64,000 bases of DNA. Source: Streptomyces sp. YIM 130001. Its GTDB lineage: Bacteria; Actinomycetota; Actinomycetes; Streptomycetales; Streptomycetaceae. The notes beneath the pieces were generated by a model. The model was given only the letters and a program-made list of their open reading frames with translations. It was not told the DNA's origin and ran no database searches. Below are positions 1-8,724 of the stretch, one piece after another. Location: contig NZ_KZ984564.1 in assembly GCF_003574445.1 (NCBI RefSeq), positions 62,001-126,000 of the forward strand. The letters are read 5' to 3'. The position numbers were made by a program, and so were the translations under genes. Position 1 is the stretch's first letter; every line of letters begins with the position of its first letter.

Positions 1-607
1 CCTTGTCCGCGGCGGCCGCCTTGCTGTCGTCGCCGTGGCTGTCGTCGGCGTCCTCGAGCTCGAGGACCGGGGCCGGGTGCTCGGGCTCGGCGGCACCCTC
101 CTTGGGCTCCTCGATCCAGCGCACGACCTCCTTGTCGTCGTAGCTCTGGACGGCCTTGAACACCAATTGGTCGGCGTTCTCGGGCAGCGCGCCGATCGAG
201 ACCGGGAACTGCTGGAACTCGCCGGTCTTCACGCCGTCCCCGTCCGCGGTCCAGGTGACCTTGGAGACGGCCTCGTCGATCTTCGAACCGTGCACCTCGA
301 GCGGCTTGTCGAGCTTCGACTTGGTGACCTTGATGTCCCAGCCGGGTACCGGCTGCGGCATCACGGAGGCGAGCGGGTGGTCGGTCGGGAAGCTGACCTC
401 GAGCTTGTTCGTGGCGGCCTTGTCGCTCTCGTTCGGCACCTTGAAGTTGACGGTGGCGTAACCGCCCTTGGCGGCCTCGCCCTCGGGCTGCACGCTGACG
501 TGCGCGAAGGCGGTACCGGACAGGGCGAGCACGGCGGTGGCCGCGACGGCCGGCACGGCGATCAGGCGGGTCATCCGGCGGGCGGGGGCAACAGTGGTCT
601 TGGGCAT
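1..607 (-). CDS. YcnI/DUF1775 copper-type exported protein (3' end cut by window)
   Basis: The reading frame starts at ATG 607 and runs off the left edge, so the C terminus is missing. The N terminus is a signal peptide (RR, then a hydrophobic stretch ending in GTAFA) cleaved before HVSVQPEGE. A mature protein that begins with His followed by a beta-rich DUF1775 domain is the hallmark of YcnI, where the N-terminal His helps bind Cu(II); the copper role here is inferred from the family. About 200 residues are visible, ending in an acidic, Ala-rich tail that would precede a C-terminal anchor. The gene lies 98 bp downstream of a co-directional membrane protein with a His/Met-rich loop, which supports a metal-related pair. 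Confidence 0.85.
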   Translation of the reverse strand, partial: MPKTTVAPARRMTRLIAVPAVAATAVLALSGTAFAHVSVQPEGEAAKGGYATVNFKVPNESDKAATNKLEVSFPTDHPLASVMPQPVPGWDIKVTKSKLDKPLEVHGSKIDEAVSKVTWTADGDGVKTGEFQQFPVSIGALPENADQLVFKAVQSYDDKEVVRWIEEPKEGAAEPEHPAPVLELEDADDSHGDDSKAAAADK

Positions 608-705
608 GGCGAACACTCCGCTTTCAGCAGTGAGGTTGAGGGGGTGCGCGTGGACGCGCGCGCGTGCGACGCGGCACCCCGGACCTCCTGCGGTGGGGAT
701 GCGCG

Positions 706-1590
706 TCAGGCAGCGAGAGCGAGGACGTCCCGGGCGGGCCGGCAGGCGCCGGTCAGCGGGGAGGGTCCGGAGGGCGCGGGCGGCCCGCGCCTGATCACCG
801 TGTCCGCGAGCGTCTCCGTACGGGGCGTCGGTGCGGAGCGCGGCGCGGTGGGCGGCGAGAGTGCCAGCGCGTCGGCGTCCGGCACCGGCCCGCGGACGAG
901 GGCCCGTACGAGCGCGAGTGCGGCACACAGTGCGCGGACCGGCGCACCGTGCGTGAGGCCGTCCCTGGACACCGCGGACAGTTCCACGAGCCGGAGCAGG
1001 GCCAGGTCGCCGCGGCGCAGCAGCCAGCCCGCGGCGAGCGCCGCGAGCAAGTGGCCGAGCAGCATGGGTACGTCGGGCAGCAGCCCCGTACCGCCGGATT
1101 CCACGGCCGGTTCGGGCGAGGCGCCCATGGCCATGCTGTGGTGGTGTTCGTGGCCGGTGGGCGGGGTGTCCGGATTCATGCCGGCGACGGTGAGGATGCG
1201 CCGCGCCTCGGCGGGGTTCATCACCGCGGCCCCGGCGCCGCACACCAGTTTCGAGGCCCGCTGGATCAGCGAGGCATCGGCCGGGGGCCAGCCCTGTGCC
1301 GCCGCGGCCGCACCATGCTGCCCGGCCCCGAACACCACATGCAGCGCGAGCTGCCCGGCGGCGAGTGCGGCGGCGATGCCGGGCAGTGAACGCGCCCGTC
1401 CGGCGAACGGCACGACGAGGCCGAGCGAGGCCAGGAACCCGACACCCACGGTCCACAGCGGCACCGTGTGCGAGGAGGCGAGTGCGTGCCCCCCTGCGGA
1501 CAGCACGACGCAGACCGCGGCGAACACCACGGCCCTCATCAACCGGAGACCGGCTCCGGCCCGCTGCTCGAACGCGTGGGGGGCAGGCAT
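706..1590 (-). CDS. Membrane protein with His/Met-rich loop, upstream of ycnI
   Basis: This 294-residue protein is not one I can name. It has hydrophobic segments near residues 20-40, 45-65, 70-95 and 175-195, and a loop near residue 145 containing GHEHHHSMAMG, a plausible metal-binding stretch. The last 60 residues are Pro/Ser/Arg-rich and probably disordered. ATG 1590 is preceded by GATGAGGCGTC, a reasonable ribosome site. It is transcribed toward the YcnI gene and is likely in the same unit. A role in copper handling is an inference from the His/Met loop and the neighbour. It might alternatively be a structural membrane protein without metal function. Confidence 0.65.
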   Translation of the reverse strand: MPAPHAFEQRAGAGLRLMRAVVFAAVCVVLSAGGHALASSHTVPLWTVGVGFLASLGLVVPFAGRARSLPGIAAALAAGQLALHVVFGAGQHGAAAAAQGWPPADASLIQRASKLVCGAGAAVMNPAEARRILTVAGMNPDTPPTGHEHHHSMAMGASPEPAVESGGTGLLPDVPMLLGHLLAALAAGWLLRRGDLALLRLVELSAVSRDGLTHGAPVRALCAALALVRALVRGPVPDADALALSPPTAPRSAPTPRTETLADTVIRRGPPAPSGPSPLTGACRPARDVLALAA

Positions 1591-1837
1591 GACGCCTCAT
1601 CATCGCACTGGGCCCACCCTGCGGGTACGGCAGGTCCACAAGGTCCGGAACATCACGTTCAGGCATACGAGGCGTCCCATACCGGACAACGACCGGCTTC
1701 GCCCGCACGTCCCCGCACGCCCCGACCGCCCCTCCGGCACCCCGCGCACCGGCCGACTTACACCCCCATCGCCGGCCCGCGCATCCGCCGTATGGGCGGT
1801 ATCACGTCAACTCCGGGCTTACACAAGGGCGATCACG

Positions 1838-1857
1838 GACATACGTATCGGTATGTC
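1838..1857. promoter_or_regulatory. 20-bp palindrome upstream of the anti-sigma-like ATPase gene
   Basis: GACATAC and GTATGTC form a perfect 7-bp inverted repeat around a 6-bp spacer. It ends 23 bp before the ATG at 1881, where a dimeric repressor or activator would act. No known regulator is assigned. Confidence 0.5.
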
Positions 1858-1880
1858 GAGTCGGGCCGGGAGGCTGGAGC

Positions 1881-2348
1881 ATGAGCATCTGGTGGTCTCT
1901 CCAACTACGGCGTGAAGCCGAGAGTGTTCCGCTCGCGCGCCGGCTCCTGCGGGGCGCGATGGACACGGCAGGCGTGGATCCGGACATCTCCTACGACCTG
2001 TCGGTGGCCCTCAGCGAGGCCTGCGCCAACGCCGTCGAGCACGGCGGTCCCACCACGTCCGGCACCGTCCGCGCCGCCTCCCGCTCGTACCGCGTCACCG
2101 CCTACCTCGACGGCGAGATGTGCCGTATCGAGGTGGCCGATTCAGGACCCGGCTTCCCCTCTGCGGACCGCCGCACTCCGCCTGCCTCCCCGGCTTCCGC
2201 CGACGCCGAGCACGGCCGCGGCCTCTGTCTGATCGAGGAGATCGCCGACCACGTCTCCTTCGGCAACAGTCCGGGCACCGGCGGCGCGGTCGTCAGCTTC
2301 GACAAGATCCTCAAGTGGCGTGACGGGGCCCTGCTCCAGACGGTCTGA
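1881..2348 (+). CDS. RsbW-like ATP-binding protein (anti-sigma/serine kinase type)
   Basis: The 155-residue protein is a single HATPase_c_2 domain. It shows the N-box (ALSEACANAVEHG, residues about 44-56), the G1 box VADSGPGF and the lid/G2 region HGRGLCLIEEIAD. Family members phosphorylate anti-anti-sigma proteins or bind sigma factors. In Streptomyces many copies exist and most partners are unknown. ATG 1881 has GGGAGG about 8 bases upstream. No anti-anti-sigma gene is adjacent, so its partner is probably encoded elsewhere. The SpoIIE-type phosphatase gene at 4000-5358 is a functional relative in this signalling class, but nothing in the sequence links the two directly. Confidence 0.88.
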   Translation: MSIWWSLQLRREAESVPLARRLLRGAMDTAGVDPDISYDLSVALSEACANAVEHGGPTTSGTVRAASRSYRVTAYLDGEMCRIEVADSGPGFPSADRRTPPASPASADAEHGRGLCLIEEIADHVSFGNSPGTGGAVVSFDKILKWRDGALLQTV

Positions 2349-2384
2349 ATACCGCCGGCCGGTATTCACCGCCGGACGAACGAA

Positions 2385-2420
2385 CGATGGCCGGGCAACC
2401 CCGAGGGTGCCCGGCCATCG
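2385..2420. terminator. Bidirectional terminator between convergent genes
   Basis: A 13-bp perfect inverted repeat (2385-2397 and 2408-2420) with a 10-base loop lies between the ATPase gene (stop at 2348) and aminopeptidase P (stop at 2456). A smaller repeat, TGAATACC/GGTATTCA (2346-2353 and 2361-2368), includes the ATPase stop codon. Confidence 0.75.
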
Positions 2421-2455
2421 GCCCTGCTGCGGTCGCTGCGTCGGCAGCCGGTCGG

Positions 2456-3916
2456 TCAGCCCTTGAGCTCGGCCATCCACGCCTCGACGTCGGCCGAGCG
2501 GCGCGGCAGTCCGTCGGACAGGTTCCGGTTGCCGTCCTCGGTGACCAGGATGTCGTCCTCGATACGGACACCGATGCCGCGGTACTCCTCGGGCACGGTG
2601 AGGTCGTCCGCCTGGAAGTAGAGGCCCGGCTCGACGGTCAGGCACATGCCCGGCTCGAGCGTGCCCGCGACATACGTCTCGGTGCGCGCGGCGGCGCAGT
2701 CGTGGACGTCGAGACCGAGCATGTGGCCGGTGCCGTGCAGGGTCCAGCGACGCTGCAGGCCGAGCTCCAGGACCCGCTCGACCGGGCCCTCGACGAGGCC
2801 CCACTCGACCAGCTTCTCGGCGAGCACCCGCTGCGCGGCGTCGTGGAAGTCGCGGTACTTGGCTCCCGGCTTGACCGCCGCGATGCCGGCCTCCTGGGCC
2901 TCGTACACGGCGTCGTAGATCTTGCGCTGCAGGTCGCCGAACCGGCCGTTGATCGGCAGGGTGCGGGTCACGTCGGCGGTGTAGAGCTCGTTCGTCTCCA
3001 CGCCGGCGTCGAGCAGGAGGAGGTCGCCGGAGCGGACCGGTCCGTCGTTGCGCACCCAGTGCAGGGTGGTGGCGTGCGGGCCCGCGGCGCAGATCGAGCC
3101 GTAGCCGACGTCGTTGCCCTCGACGCGGGCGCGCAGGAAGAAGGTGCCCTCGATGTACCGCTCGCTGGTGGCCTCGGCCTTGTCCAGGACGCGGACGACG
3201 TCCTCGAAGCCGCGCGCGGTGGACGCGCAGGCCTGCTCGAGCTGGGTGATCTCGAAGGCGTCCTTGACGAGGCGCGCCTCGGAGAGGAAGACCCGCAGCT
3301 CCTCGTCGCGCTCGGCGGTGACCTTGTCGGCCAGCGCCTGCTCGATGCCGGCGTCGTGGCCGCGCACGACCCGGACCGGACCGGTGGCCTCGGCGAGCGC
3401 GGCGGGCAGCTCGCGCACATCGGATGCGGGGATGCCGTAGAGCTGCTCGGCCTCGGTGAGGGAGTGGCGGCGGCCCACCCACAGCTCGCCCTGGCCGTTC
3501 AGCCAGAACTCGCCGTTCTCCCGGTTGGAACGCGGCAGCAGATAGAGGGTGGCCGTGTGTCCCTCGGCGGCCGGCTCAAGGACGAGGACGCCGTCCTCGG
3601 TCTGATTGCCGGTCAGGTAGGCGTACTCGACCGATGCGCGGAACGGGTACTCCGTGTCGTTGGAACGGGTCCGCAGGTTGCCCGCCGGGACGACCAGGCG
3701 CTCGCCGGGGAAGCGGGCCGAGAGGTCCGCGCGGCGGCGCGCGGTGTGCTCGGCCTGCGCGACCGGCTCGAGGCCGTGCAGCTCCGTGTCCGCCCAGCCC
3801 GACTGCATGCTGGCCGCGAGCTCGTCGGAGACTCCCGGGTACAGGCCGTTCTTCCGCTGCTTGACCGGCTCTTCCTCGGACTCTTCCGCGCTCTGGGGGG
3901 TGAGCTCCTCGGCCAC
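2456..3916 (-). CDS. pepP: Aminopeptidase P family Xaa-Pro peptidase
   Basis: The protein is a metallopeptidase of the M24 fold that removes an N-terminal residue preceding proline. The N-terminal AMP_N domain spans about residues 30-180. The pita-bread domain carries the metal ligands in order: LLLLDAGVE, ADVTRT, HGTGHMLG, VEPGLYF and VRIEDD. The GTG at 3916 is preferred because GAGGAGG stands 6 bases ahead of it. An in-frame ATG at 3937 also has GGAGGG upstream and would add seven residues, so the start is uncertain by that much. The length of 486 residues suits the family. It ends at a shared terminator with the convergent ATPase gene. Confidence 0.92.
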   Translation of the reverse strand: MAEELTPQSAEESEEEPVKQRKNGLYPGVSDELAASMQSGWADTELHGLEPVAQAEHTARRRADLSARFPGERLVVPAGNLRTRSNDTEYPFRASVEYAYLTGNQTEDGVLVLEPAAEGHTATLYLLPRSNRENGEFWLNGQGELWVGRRHSLTEAEQLYGIPASDVRELPAALAEATGPVRVVRGHDAGIEQALADKVTAERDEELRVFLSEARLVKDAFEITQLEQACASTARGFEDVVRVLDKAEATSERYIEGTFFLRARVEGNDVGYGSICAAGPHATTLHWVRNDGPVRSGDLLLLDAGVETNELYTADVTRTLPINGRFGDLQRKIYDAVYEAQEAGIAAVKPGAKYRDFHDAAQRVLAEKLVEWGLVEGPVERVLELGLQRRWTLHGTGHMLGLDVHDCAAARTETYVAGTLEPGMCLTVEPGLYFQADDLTVPEEYRGIGVRIEDDILVTEDGNRNLSDGLPRRSADVEAWMAELKG

Positions 3917-3941
3917 GTTGCCTCCTCGATACGACATAAGA

Positions 3942-3981
3942 CCGCCCTCCATCGTATGTGTGAACGAACGACGGAGGGCGG
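3942..3981 (-). terminator. Hairpin between the phosphatase gene and pepP
   Basis: Arms at 3942-3954 and 3969-3981 pair over 13 bp with one G-T type mismatch. The hairpin begins 18 bases past the phosphatase stop and would also hide the GGAGGG in front of the alternative pepP ATG at 3937. It could terminate or attenuate transcription into pepP. Confidence 0.5.
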
Positions 3982-3999
3982 CCTCGGGCGTGTGAGATT

Positions 4000-5358
4000 T
4001 CAGTCGAAACGGGCGGCCAGCAGGACCACGTCCTCCGCACTGTCCGCCCGGTCGAGCCCGTCGGGCAGCACGGTGTGCAGGACGTGGTCGACGATGCCCT
4101 CGGGATCGTCGCGCAGCGCGGCGGGCACACTCGCGGCGGCGGCGTGCAGTCGCGCGTACGCCCGGTCCATGGCGTCGCCGGTGCGGTGCAGCAACCCGTC
4201 CGTGCAGAGCAGCAGCGTCTCGCCGGGATTGAGGATCAGGTCGACGCTCGGCGCCTCCCAGCAGGCCAGCATGCCGAGCGGCGCCGAGAGGGACGTCTCC
4301 GCGAACTCGGTCCTGCGGTTCCCGAGCACCAGCGGCGGGATGTGCCCCGCACCCGCGATCACGATCTTCCGCAGTCGTGGCTCGCAGAACGCGAAGAGGG
4401 CGGTGGCGCTCCTGGCCGGCTCGGTCAGCCGGAGGAGCAGTTCGAGGTCGGACAGTACGGCGACCGGATCCTCGCCCTCCATCACGGCGTACGCGCGCAG
4501 GGACGCCCGCAGCCGTCCCATCGCCGCGACCGCGCTCGGTCCGGCACCGGTCACCGAGCCGACGGCGAGGCCGAGTGCGCCGTCGGGGAGCGGCAGTGCG
4601 TCGTACCAGTCGCCGCCGCCGCGCGGTCCTGTGCGATGCCGGGCGGCCATGCGGACGCCGGCGACGCGCGGCAGGCGGGCCGGAAGGAGCTCGTCGGCGA
4701 TGGTGGCCATGGTGGTGCGGGCCCGCTCGAGTTCGACGAGTCGGGCCAGGTGTTCGCCGGCGGCGCGGAGATAGCGGCCGGCCAGGTGGCGGCGGCGCTC
4801 GGGGGGTTCGGCCGGTTCGTCGTACAGCCAGACGACGGCGCCGAGCCGGCCGGTGGCCTCGCCGGTGAGCGGCACCGTGTAGCTGGCCGCGTAACCGAGC
4901 CGGACGGCGACCTCGCGGTGGCGGGGGTCGAGGCCGTCCTCGGCGAGCAGGTCGGGGTGGGCGATCTCGCCGTCGCAGCCCGGCTGTCCGTCGAGGATGC
5001 GGCCGATCGCGGTGACGCCCCGGGGGACGGTCTCGATATGGCCGAGGTCGGCGTGCGCGAGGCCGAGTCCGACGGTGGTGTCCGGGCCGTGGCCGTCGGC
5101 GGGTTCGAGTACGAGCAGTCCGCGGCGGGCACCCACCAGTCCGGCGCCGGCGTCCAGGACTTCGCGCAGAGCGCTGAGCATGGTGGTCGTACGCGCGAGA
5201 CGTTCCGTCAGTTCGTGCAGTGTGGTGAGGTCGGAGACCCAGCCGGCGAGCCTGTCCTGAATGACGGCCGAGGGGGCGGGCGCGGGCGCGACAGTGTGCG
5301 CGGGGGGTGGAACCGTTGAATCGATTCCAGCCACTTTCCCCAGCTTCGGGGTAGTCAT
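4000..5358 (-). CDS. GAF-SpoIIE (PP2C-like) phosphatase with an altered metal site
   Basis: The 452-residue cytosolic protein has an N-terminal Pro-rich tail, a GAF-like sensor domain at about residues 50-215 and a SpoIIE/PP2C domain at about 230-452. The PP2C signature GGGDWYDA, the LLCTDGLLHR motif and the final AEDVVLLA are present. The usual GDVxGHG motif reads VGSVTGAG, so a metal-binding Asp and the following His are absent. This suggests reduced or lost phosphatase activity or altered metal use. Intact relatives dephosphorylate anti-anti-sigma factors in partner-switching. The ATG at 5358 was used. The gene sits upstream of pepP, separated by a hairpin. Confidence 0.85.
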   Translation of the reverse strand: MTTPKLGKVAGIDSTVPPPAHTVAPAPAPSAVIQDRLAGWVSDLTTLHELTERLARTTTMLSALREVLDAGAGLVGARRGLLVLEPADGHGPDTTVGLGLAHADLGHIETVPRGVTAIGRILDGQPGCDGEIAHPDLLAEDGLDPRHREVAVRLGYAASYTVPLTGEATGRLGAVVWLYDEPAEPPERRRHLAGRYLRAAGEHLARLVELERARTTMATIADELLPARLPRVAGVRMAARHRTGPRGGGDWYDALPLPDGALGLAVGSVTGAGPSAVAAMGRLRASLRAYAVMEGEDPVAVLSDLELLLRLTEPARSATALFAFCEPRLRKIVIAGAGHIPPLVLGNRRTEFAETSLSAPLGMLACWEAPSVDLILNPGETLLLCTDGLLHRTGDAMDRAYARLHAAAASVPAALRDDPEGIVDHVLHTVLPDGLDRADSAEDVVLLAARFD

Positions 5359-5939
5359 GGCGTCCGGCTTTCGGGCCGGTGCATATTGCTCGATAGCATC
5401 GCAAACCCCCTGTCATGCTGCGTCGCTAGCAATGCCTCCACATCTACACGGAGAGAAGAGGAGATGTCCAGCATTGTCCTGCTGGGATTCCTGGTGTCCA
5501 GGGGAAACAGGGGAGAAAATCAACATGGCTGAAAACTGACAGCAGTAAAGGCGAATTGCGGTCGACTGACCCTGCTCAACACGGCGTCACGGCGGTCGTG
5601 GCGGGTACGTAGTCGGTGTAGGACAGGGACAGTTGGGCCGTCCCGGAACCTGACGACGCACTCGGACGTCTTAACGGACAGCGACCGCGTCCCCCACTCT
5701 CCAGTGGCGAAAACGGCGGAGAACAGCGAGCACGCACACGGCGAACGCGCACGGCAGGTAAGCGCCAGGCACGCGCCACCCTCCGCCAGGCTTTAATGAA
5801 GCACAGCCAACGCTCGACTCCAAGAGGCTCCTCATGCCTCGGGCTCGGGGTGTGCAGCGCCGATCTTGTACGCACAGTGAACTGACGCACGCTTGGTGTG
5901 AAGTGGCCCTCGGCGTTCAACGGAAAGGAACGAGCGCTC
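5359..5939. other. 581-bp divergent intergenic region
   Basis: This stretch separates the minus-strand phosphatase gene from the plus-strand prim-pol gene and must hold both promoters. I see a possible 22-codon reading frame at 5464-5532 on the plus strand directly behind a purine-rich ribosome-site-like sequence (GAGAAGAGGAG). There is also a small CCACT/AGTGG hairpin at 5694-5707. No RNA gene or further protein gene is convincing. Confidence 0.4.
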
Positions 5940-6638
5940 ATGCGCGAGATCCTCGGAAGGCGACGCAGGCTCCTGTCGAAGCGAAACGGTGGGCGCCCTG
6001 ACCAGATCGGCGCGGCACTGGGTTTCGCCACGGCATGGAGATGGCCCGTACTCCCCGGCGTGGGCAGCGCCCAGTCCGGCACACCCGGCTGCGCCTGCCC
6101 GGACCCGGAGTGCCCGGTGCCGGGGGCGCACCCCTTCGACCCCGGCCTGCTGGCCGCGACGACCGACGAGCGCATGGTCCGCTGGTGGTGGACCAACCGT
6201 CCGGCAGCACCCATCGTGCTGGCCACCGGAGCGCCGGGACCGTGCGCGGTCAGCCTGCCGGCCGCATCGGCGGCCCACGCCCTGGCCCTGCTCGACAGCG
6301 GTGGTGCCCGGCTCGGCCCCGTCGTCGCGGCGCCGGACCGCTGGACGCTGTTCGTCGCTCCCTACTCGATGGCCCAGCTCGGGGAGCTGCTTTACGCCAA
6401 GGACTGGGTGCCCGGGTCGCTGCGCTTCCACAGCGAGGGCGGCTATGTCGTCCTGCCGCCGTCGCAGACGGCGAGCGGTGGGGTGCGCTGGGAGCGCGGG
6501 CCCGGTGTGGACGCCGGTGCGCGGGGAGCGAGTGCGCTGCCCCGTGGTGAAGCGCCGTGGCTGCCCCAGGTCGAGTCCGTCGTGGATGTCCTGGTGGAGA
6601 CCCTCACTCGTACGGGTGTGAGCGCGCCCGAGTTCTAG
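5940..6638 (+). CDS. Prim-pol domain protein lacking the catalytic acidic motif
   Basis: The 232-residue protein aligns by eye with the bifunctional DNA primase/polymerase (archaeo-eukaryotic primase-like) domain common in actinobacteria. It shares the early Cys/His cluster (CACPDPECPVPGAHP, residues about 40-55), the WWWTNRP segment and the late GGYVVLPPS motif. The region where intact relatives carry an Asp-x-Asp pair reads TGAPGPCAVSLP here, so catalysis is unlikely. The second prim-pol in this window (31299-32177) keeps IGIDLD. The ATG at 5940 follows GGAAAGGAA. An upstream in-frame ATG-like start at 5898 lacks a comparable ribosome site. A binding or regulatory role is possible. Confidence 0.78.
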   Translation: MREILGRRRRLLSKRNGGRPDQIGAALGFATAWRWPVLPGVGSAQSGTPGCACPDPECPVPGAHPFDPGLLAATTDERMVRWWWTNRPAAPIVLATGAPGPCAVSLPAASAAHALALLDSGGARLGPVVAAPDRWTLFVAPYSMAQLGELLYAKDWVPGSLRFHSEGGYVVLPPSQTASGGVRWERGPGVDAGARGASALPRGEAPWLPQVESVVDVLVETLTRTGVSAPEF

Positions 6639-6723
6639 ACGGCTCGGGCGCGCGCCGCCCCGGCGGTGGCAGGGCGCGGCTACGTTCGGACTCATCCCTG
6701 GTCGTCGTACGGCAGTTGAGTCG

Positions 6724-7275
6724 GTGAGTCCCCTGAAACGAGTCGGCCCGGCGGTGCTGATGGGCGTCGCCGCGTTCGCTGTGCTGCTTCCCTTCGCTGT
6801 CGCATCGGCGGGGCCGTTCGCCGCGGCCGGGCGCGGGCGGGCCCCGGCGGACGCGACACATCCCGGGGATGCCCTGGGGCCGGTCGCGAGCTCCGGTGAT
6901 CCGTCGGAGCGCCGCGATCCGGTGGGGGTGGGCGGCCGAGCCGAGCAGTGCGGGCCCGAACTGGCCTCGGCCGACGGAGTCGAGGCCCAGACCTGTGTGA
7001 TCTCCCAGGCCGGCAGCGCCTGGGCCCGTACCTACTACCGCAATGCCACAGGTGACGTGCTGCGGGCCGTCCTGACGCTGATGGCGCCCGGCGGCCGCAC
7101 GGTGCGCACGCATTGCCGGATCGTGACCGGCGACGAACCGGGGATCTGCGAGACGCCGCGTGAACCGGTGCGCGGTGGAGCCGGCACGGCAGTGGCGGAA
7201 TTTGCGGGTGCACGCGACGATGGACCGCTGCTGCTGCGGTCGGGGAGTAACTCGCCCGGAACCGGAGGGCGTTGA
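6724..7275 (+). CDS. Small secreted protein of unknown function
   Basis: The 183-residue product starts at GTG 6724, 85 bp after the prim-pol stop. It has an N-terminal hydrophobic segment (GPAVLMGVAAFAVLLPFAVA, about residues 8-27) typical of a signal peptide or anchor. A Gly/Asp-rich linker follows, then a small domain with Cys near residues 76, 93, 131 and 140, suggesting two disulfides outside the cell. I do not recognise the domain. It is followed by a strong hairpin and may be cotranscribed with the prim-pol gene. The start could be one of a few alternatives because the ribosome site is weak. Confidence 0.68.
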   Translation: MSPLKRVGPAVLMGVAAFAVLLPFAVASAGPFAAAGRGRAPADATHPGDALGPVASSGDPSERRDPVGVGGRAEQCGPELASADGVEAQTCVISQAGSAWARTYYRNATGDVLRAVLTLMAPGGRTVRTHCRIVTGDEPGICETPREPVRGGAGTAVAEFAGARDDGPLLLRSGSNSPGTGGR

Positions 7276-7338
7276 GAAAAGCCGAGGTCGGGGCTCGAGG
7301 AGAGGCCGGTGTGCCGGCCCGGCTCCGGACATGAAAGC

Positions 7339-7378
7339 GCCCGGTCGCTGGCGACGGGGGATGCACCAGCGACCGGGC
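7339..7378 (+). terminator. Terminator hairpin after the secreted-protein gene
   Basis: A perfect 13-bp inverted repeat (7339-7351 and 7366-7378) with a 14-base loop lies 63 bases past the stop. The rest of 7276-7598 shows no gene; it holds the convergent boundary with the DUF5926 gene. Confidence 0.7.
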
Positions 7379-7598
7379 TACTTGAACGGTAACAAGAGAT
7401 CGGCCGTTCGCAAATTCGATCTCGCCCGTCTCGAGCCGTATTCACCTGCGACTACGGCGAGTTGTGACTGGACTCATACCGTCCGGTCGCTCGCCGTCGC
7501 CCGGTGCCGATCTACGCCTCCGGAGCATGGGGCCGAACGGCTCGCACCGCGGGACATCCGGCCCTGCTCCGGTCGTACGCGCCGGGCTTACGGCGTGA

Positions 7599-8585
7599 TC
7601 AGCTCAGGGTGACCTGGCGGTTGGTCAGCCCGCCGCGGGCCCGGCGCTCCTCCGCGGTGAGCGGTGCGTCGCTCGCCAGGGCCTCGGCCAGACGCTCGGC
7701 GAAGGCGGCGGCCGGCTTCTCGACGTCCTCGGCCGTCACCTCGCTCGGCAGGTCCCACACCGGGACCATCAGACCGTGGGCGCGGAACGAACCGACGAGA
7801 CGGGTGCCTTCGCCGAGGCTCGAGCTCCCGGCCGCGTGCAGCCGGGCGAGCGCGTCGAGGAGCTGCTCCTCGGGGTGCGGCATGACCCAGCGCAGGTGGT
7901 TCTTGTCCGGGGTCTCGCACCAGTAGGCGGCCTCGACGGAGGCGAGCCTGCCGGTGGGGATGGCCGCCTCGTTGGCCCGCTCCAGAGAGGCGGAGACCTC
8001 CGCCGTGGCGTTCTCCGAGTCCGGGACCCAGAACTCGAATCCGCTGTGCACGACCGGCTCGAAGGGCGCGTCAGGGGCGAGCAGGTCCTGCAGCCGCGGG
8101 CCGTCCGCAGGGGCGCGGCGGCCGGAGACCGGATTACCCGGCTCGGTGTCGATCGCACGCTGCAGGACGTCCGCGAGGTCGCGGCTGAGGTCGCCCGACG
8201 AGGTGTCGTTCTGCAGGCCGACGAGTACCGAGCCGTCATCGCGGCGCAGCCCCGGCCAGGCCATCGGGAGCACCGTCGCGAGCGTCACGGCCGGTACGCC
8301 CTCGGGCAGTCCGTCCTTGAGGGTCAGGTCGACCGTCGCCGCGGGGACGAGCTCACGCAGCGCGACCCAGTCGCCCTCGCCGGACAGGCCCTCGAACGGG
8401 CGCTGGACCAGCTCGGTCACCGCATGTGCCGCCTCGCGGCCGTGACACGCCTTGTACCGGCGACCCGAACCGCACGGGCAGGGCTCACGGGCACCGACTA
8501 CCGGGATCTCGCCCTCGGTGATCCGGGCCGCCGAGGGCGCGCCGGCACGCTGCTTGGCCTTGGACTGAGGGCGCTTCTTGGCCAT
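7599..8585 (-). CDS. DUF5926 protein with SEC-C zinc motif
   Basis: The 328-residue protein begins with a basic stretch (MAKKRPQSKAKQRAG) and then PCPCGSGRRYKACHG at about residues 34-48. This is a SEC-C type zinc-binding motif like that at the SecA C terminus. The remainder is the conserved DUF5926 region of actinobacteria and has no catalytic motif I can name. A basic tail plus SEC-C often suggests contact with the ribosome or translocon, but that is inference. It is a single-gene unit with ATG 8585, convergent with the secreted-protein gene. The motif makes the family call firm; the function is unknown. Confidence 0.88.
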   Translation of the reverse strand: MAKKRPQSKAKQRAGAPSAARITEGEIPVVGAREPCPCGSGRRYKACHGREAAHAVTELVQRPFEGLSGEGDWVALRELVPAATVDLTLKDGLPEGVPAVTLATVLPMAWPGLRRDDGSVLVGLQNDTSSGDLSRDLADVLQRAIDTEPGNPVSGRRAPADGPRLQDLLAPDAPFEPVVHSGFEFWVPDSENATAEVSASLERANEAAIPTGRLASVEAAYWCETPDKNHLRWVMPHPEEQLLDALARLHAAGSSSLGEGTRLVGSFRAHGLMVPVWDLPSEVTAEDVEKPAAAFAERLAEALASDAPLTAEERRARGGLTNRQVTLS

Positions 8586-8724
8586 GGTGGCTGTCTCCCG
8601 GTGACGTCATCCTGCGTACGGGCGCGAGCCTAGCCGCTCGGTCCGACAGCGCGGTCGCCAGAGGGGGACCGGCCACTTCCGGGTGAACGGGACGACGCCC
8701 TCCCGGATACCGCGGCGGGCACGG

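Noticed and set aside
2387..4774. Long plus-strand frame over pepP and the phosphatase
   Set aside because: It is antisense to two clear enzymes and contains no recognisable domain.
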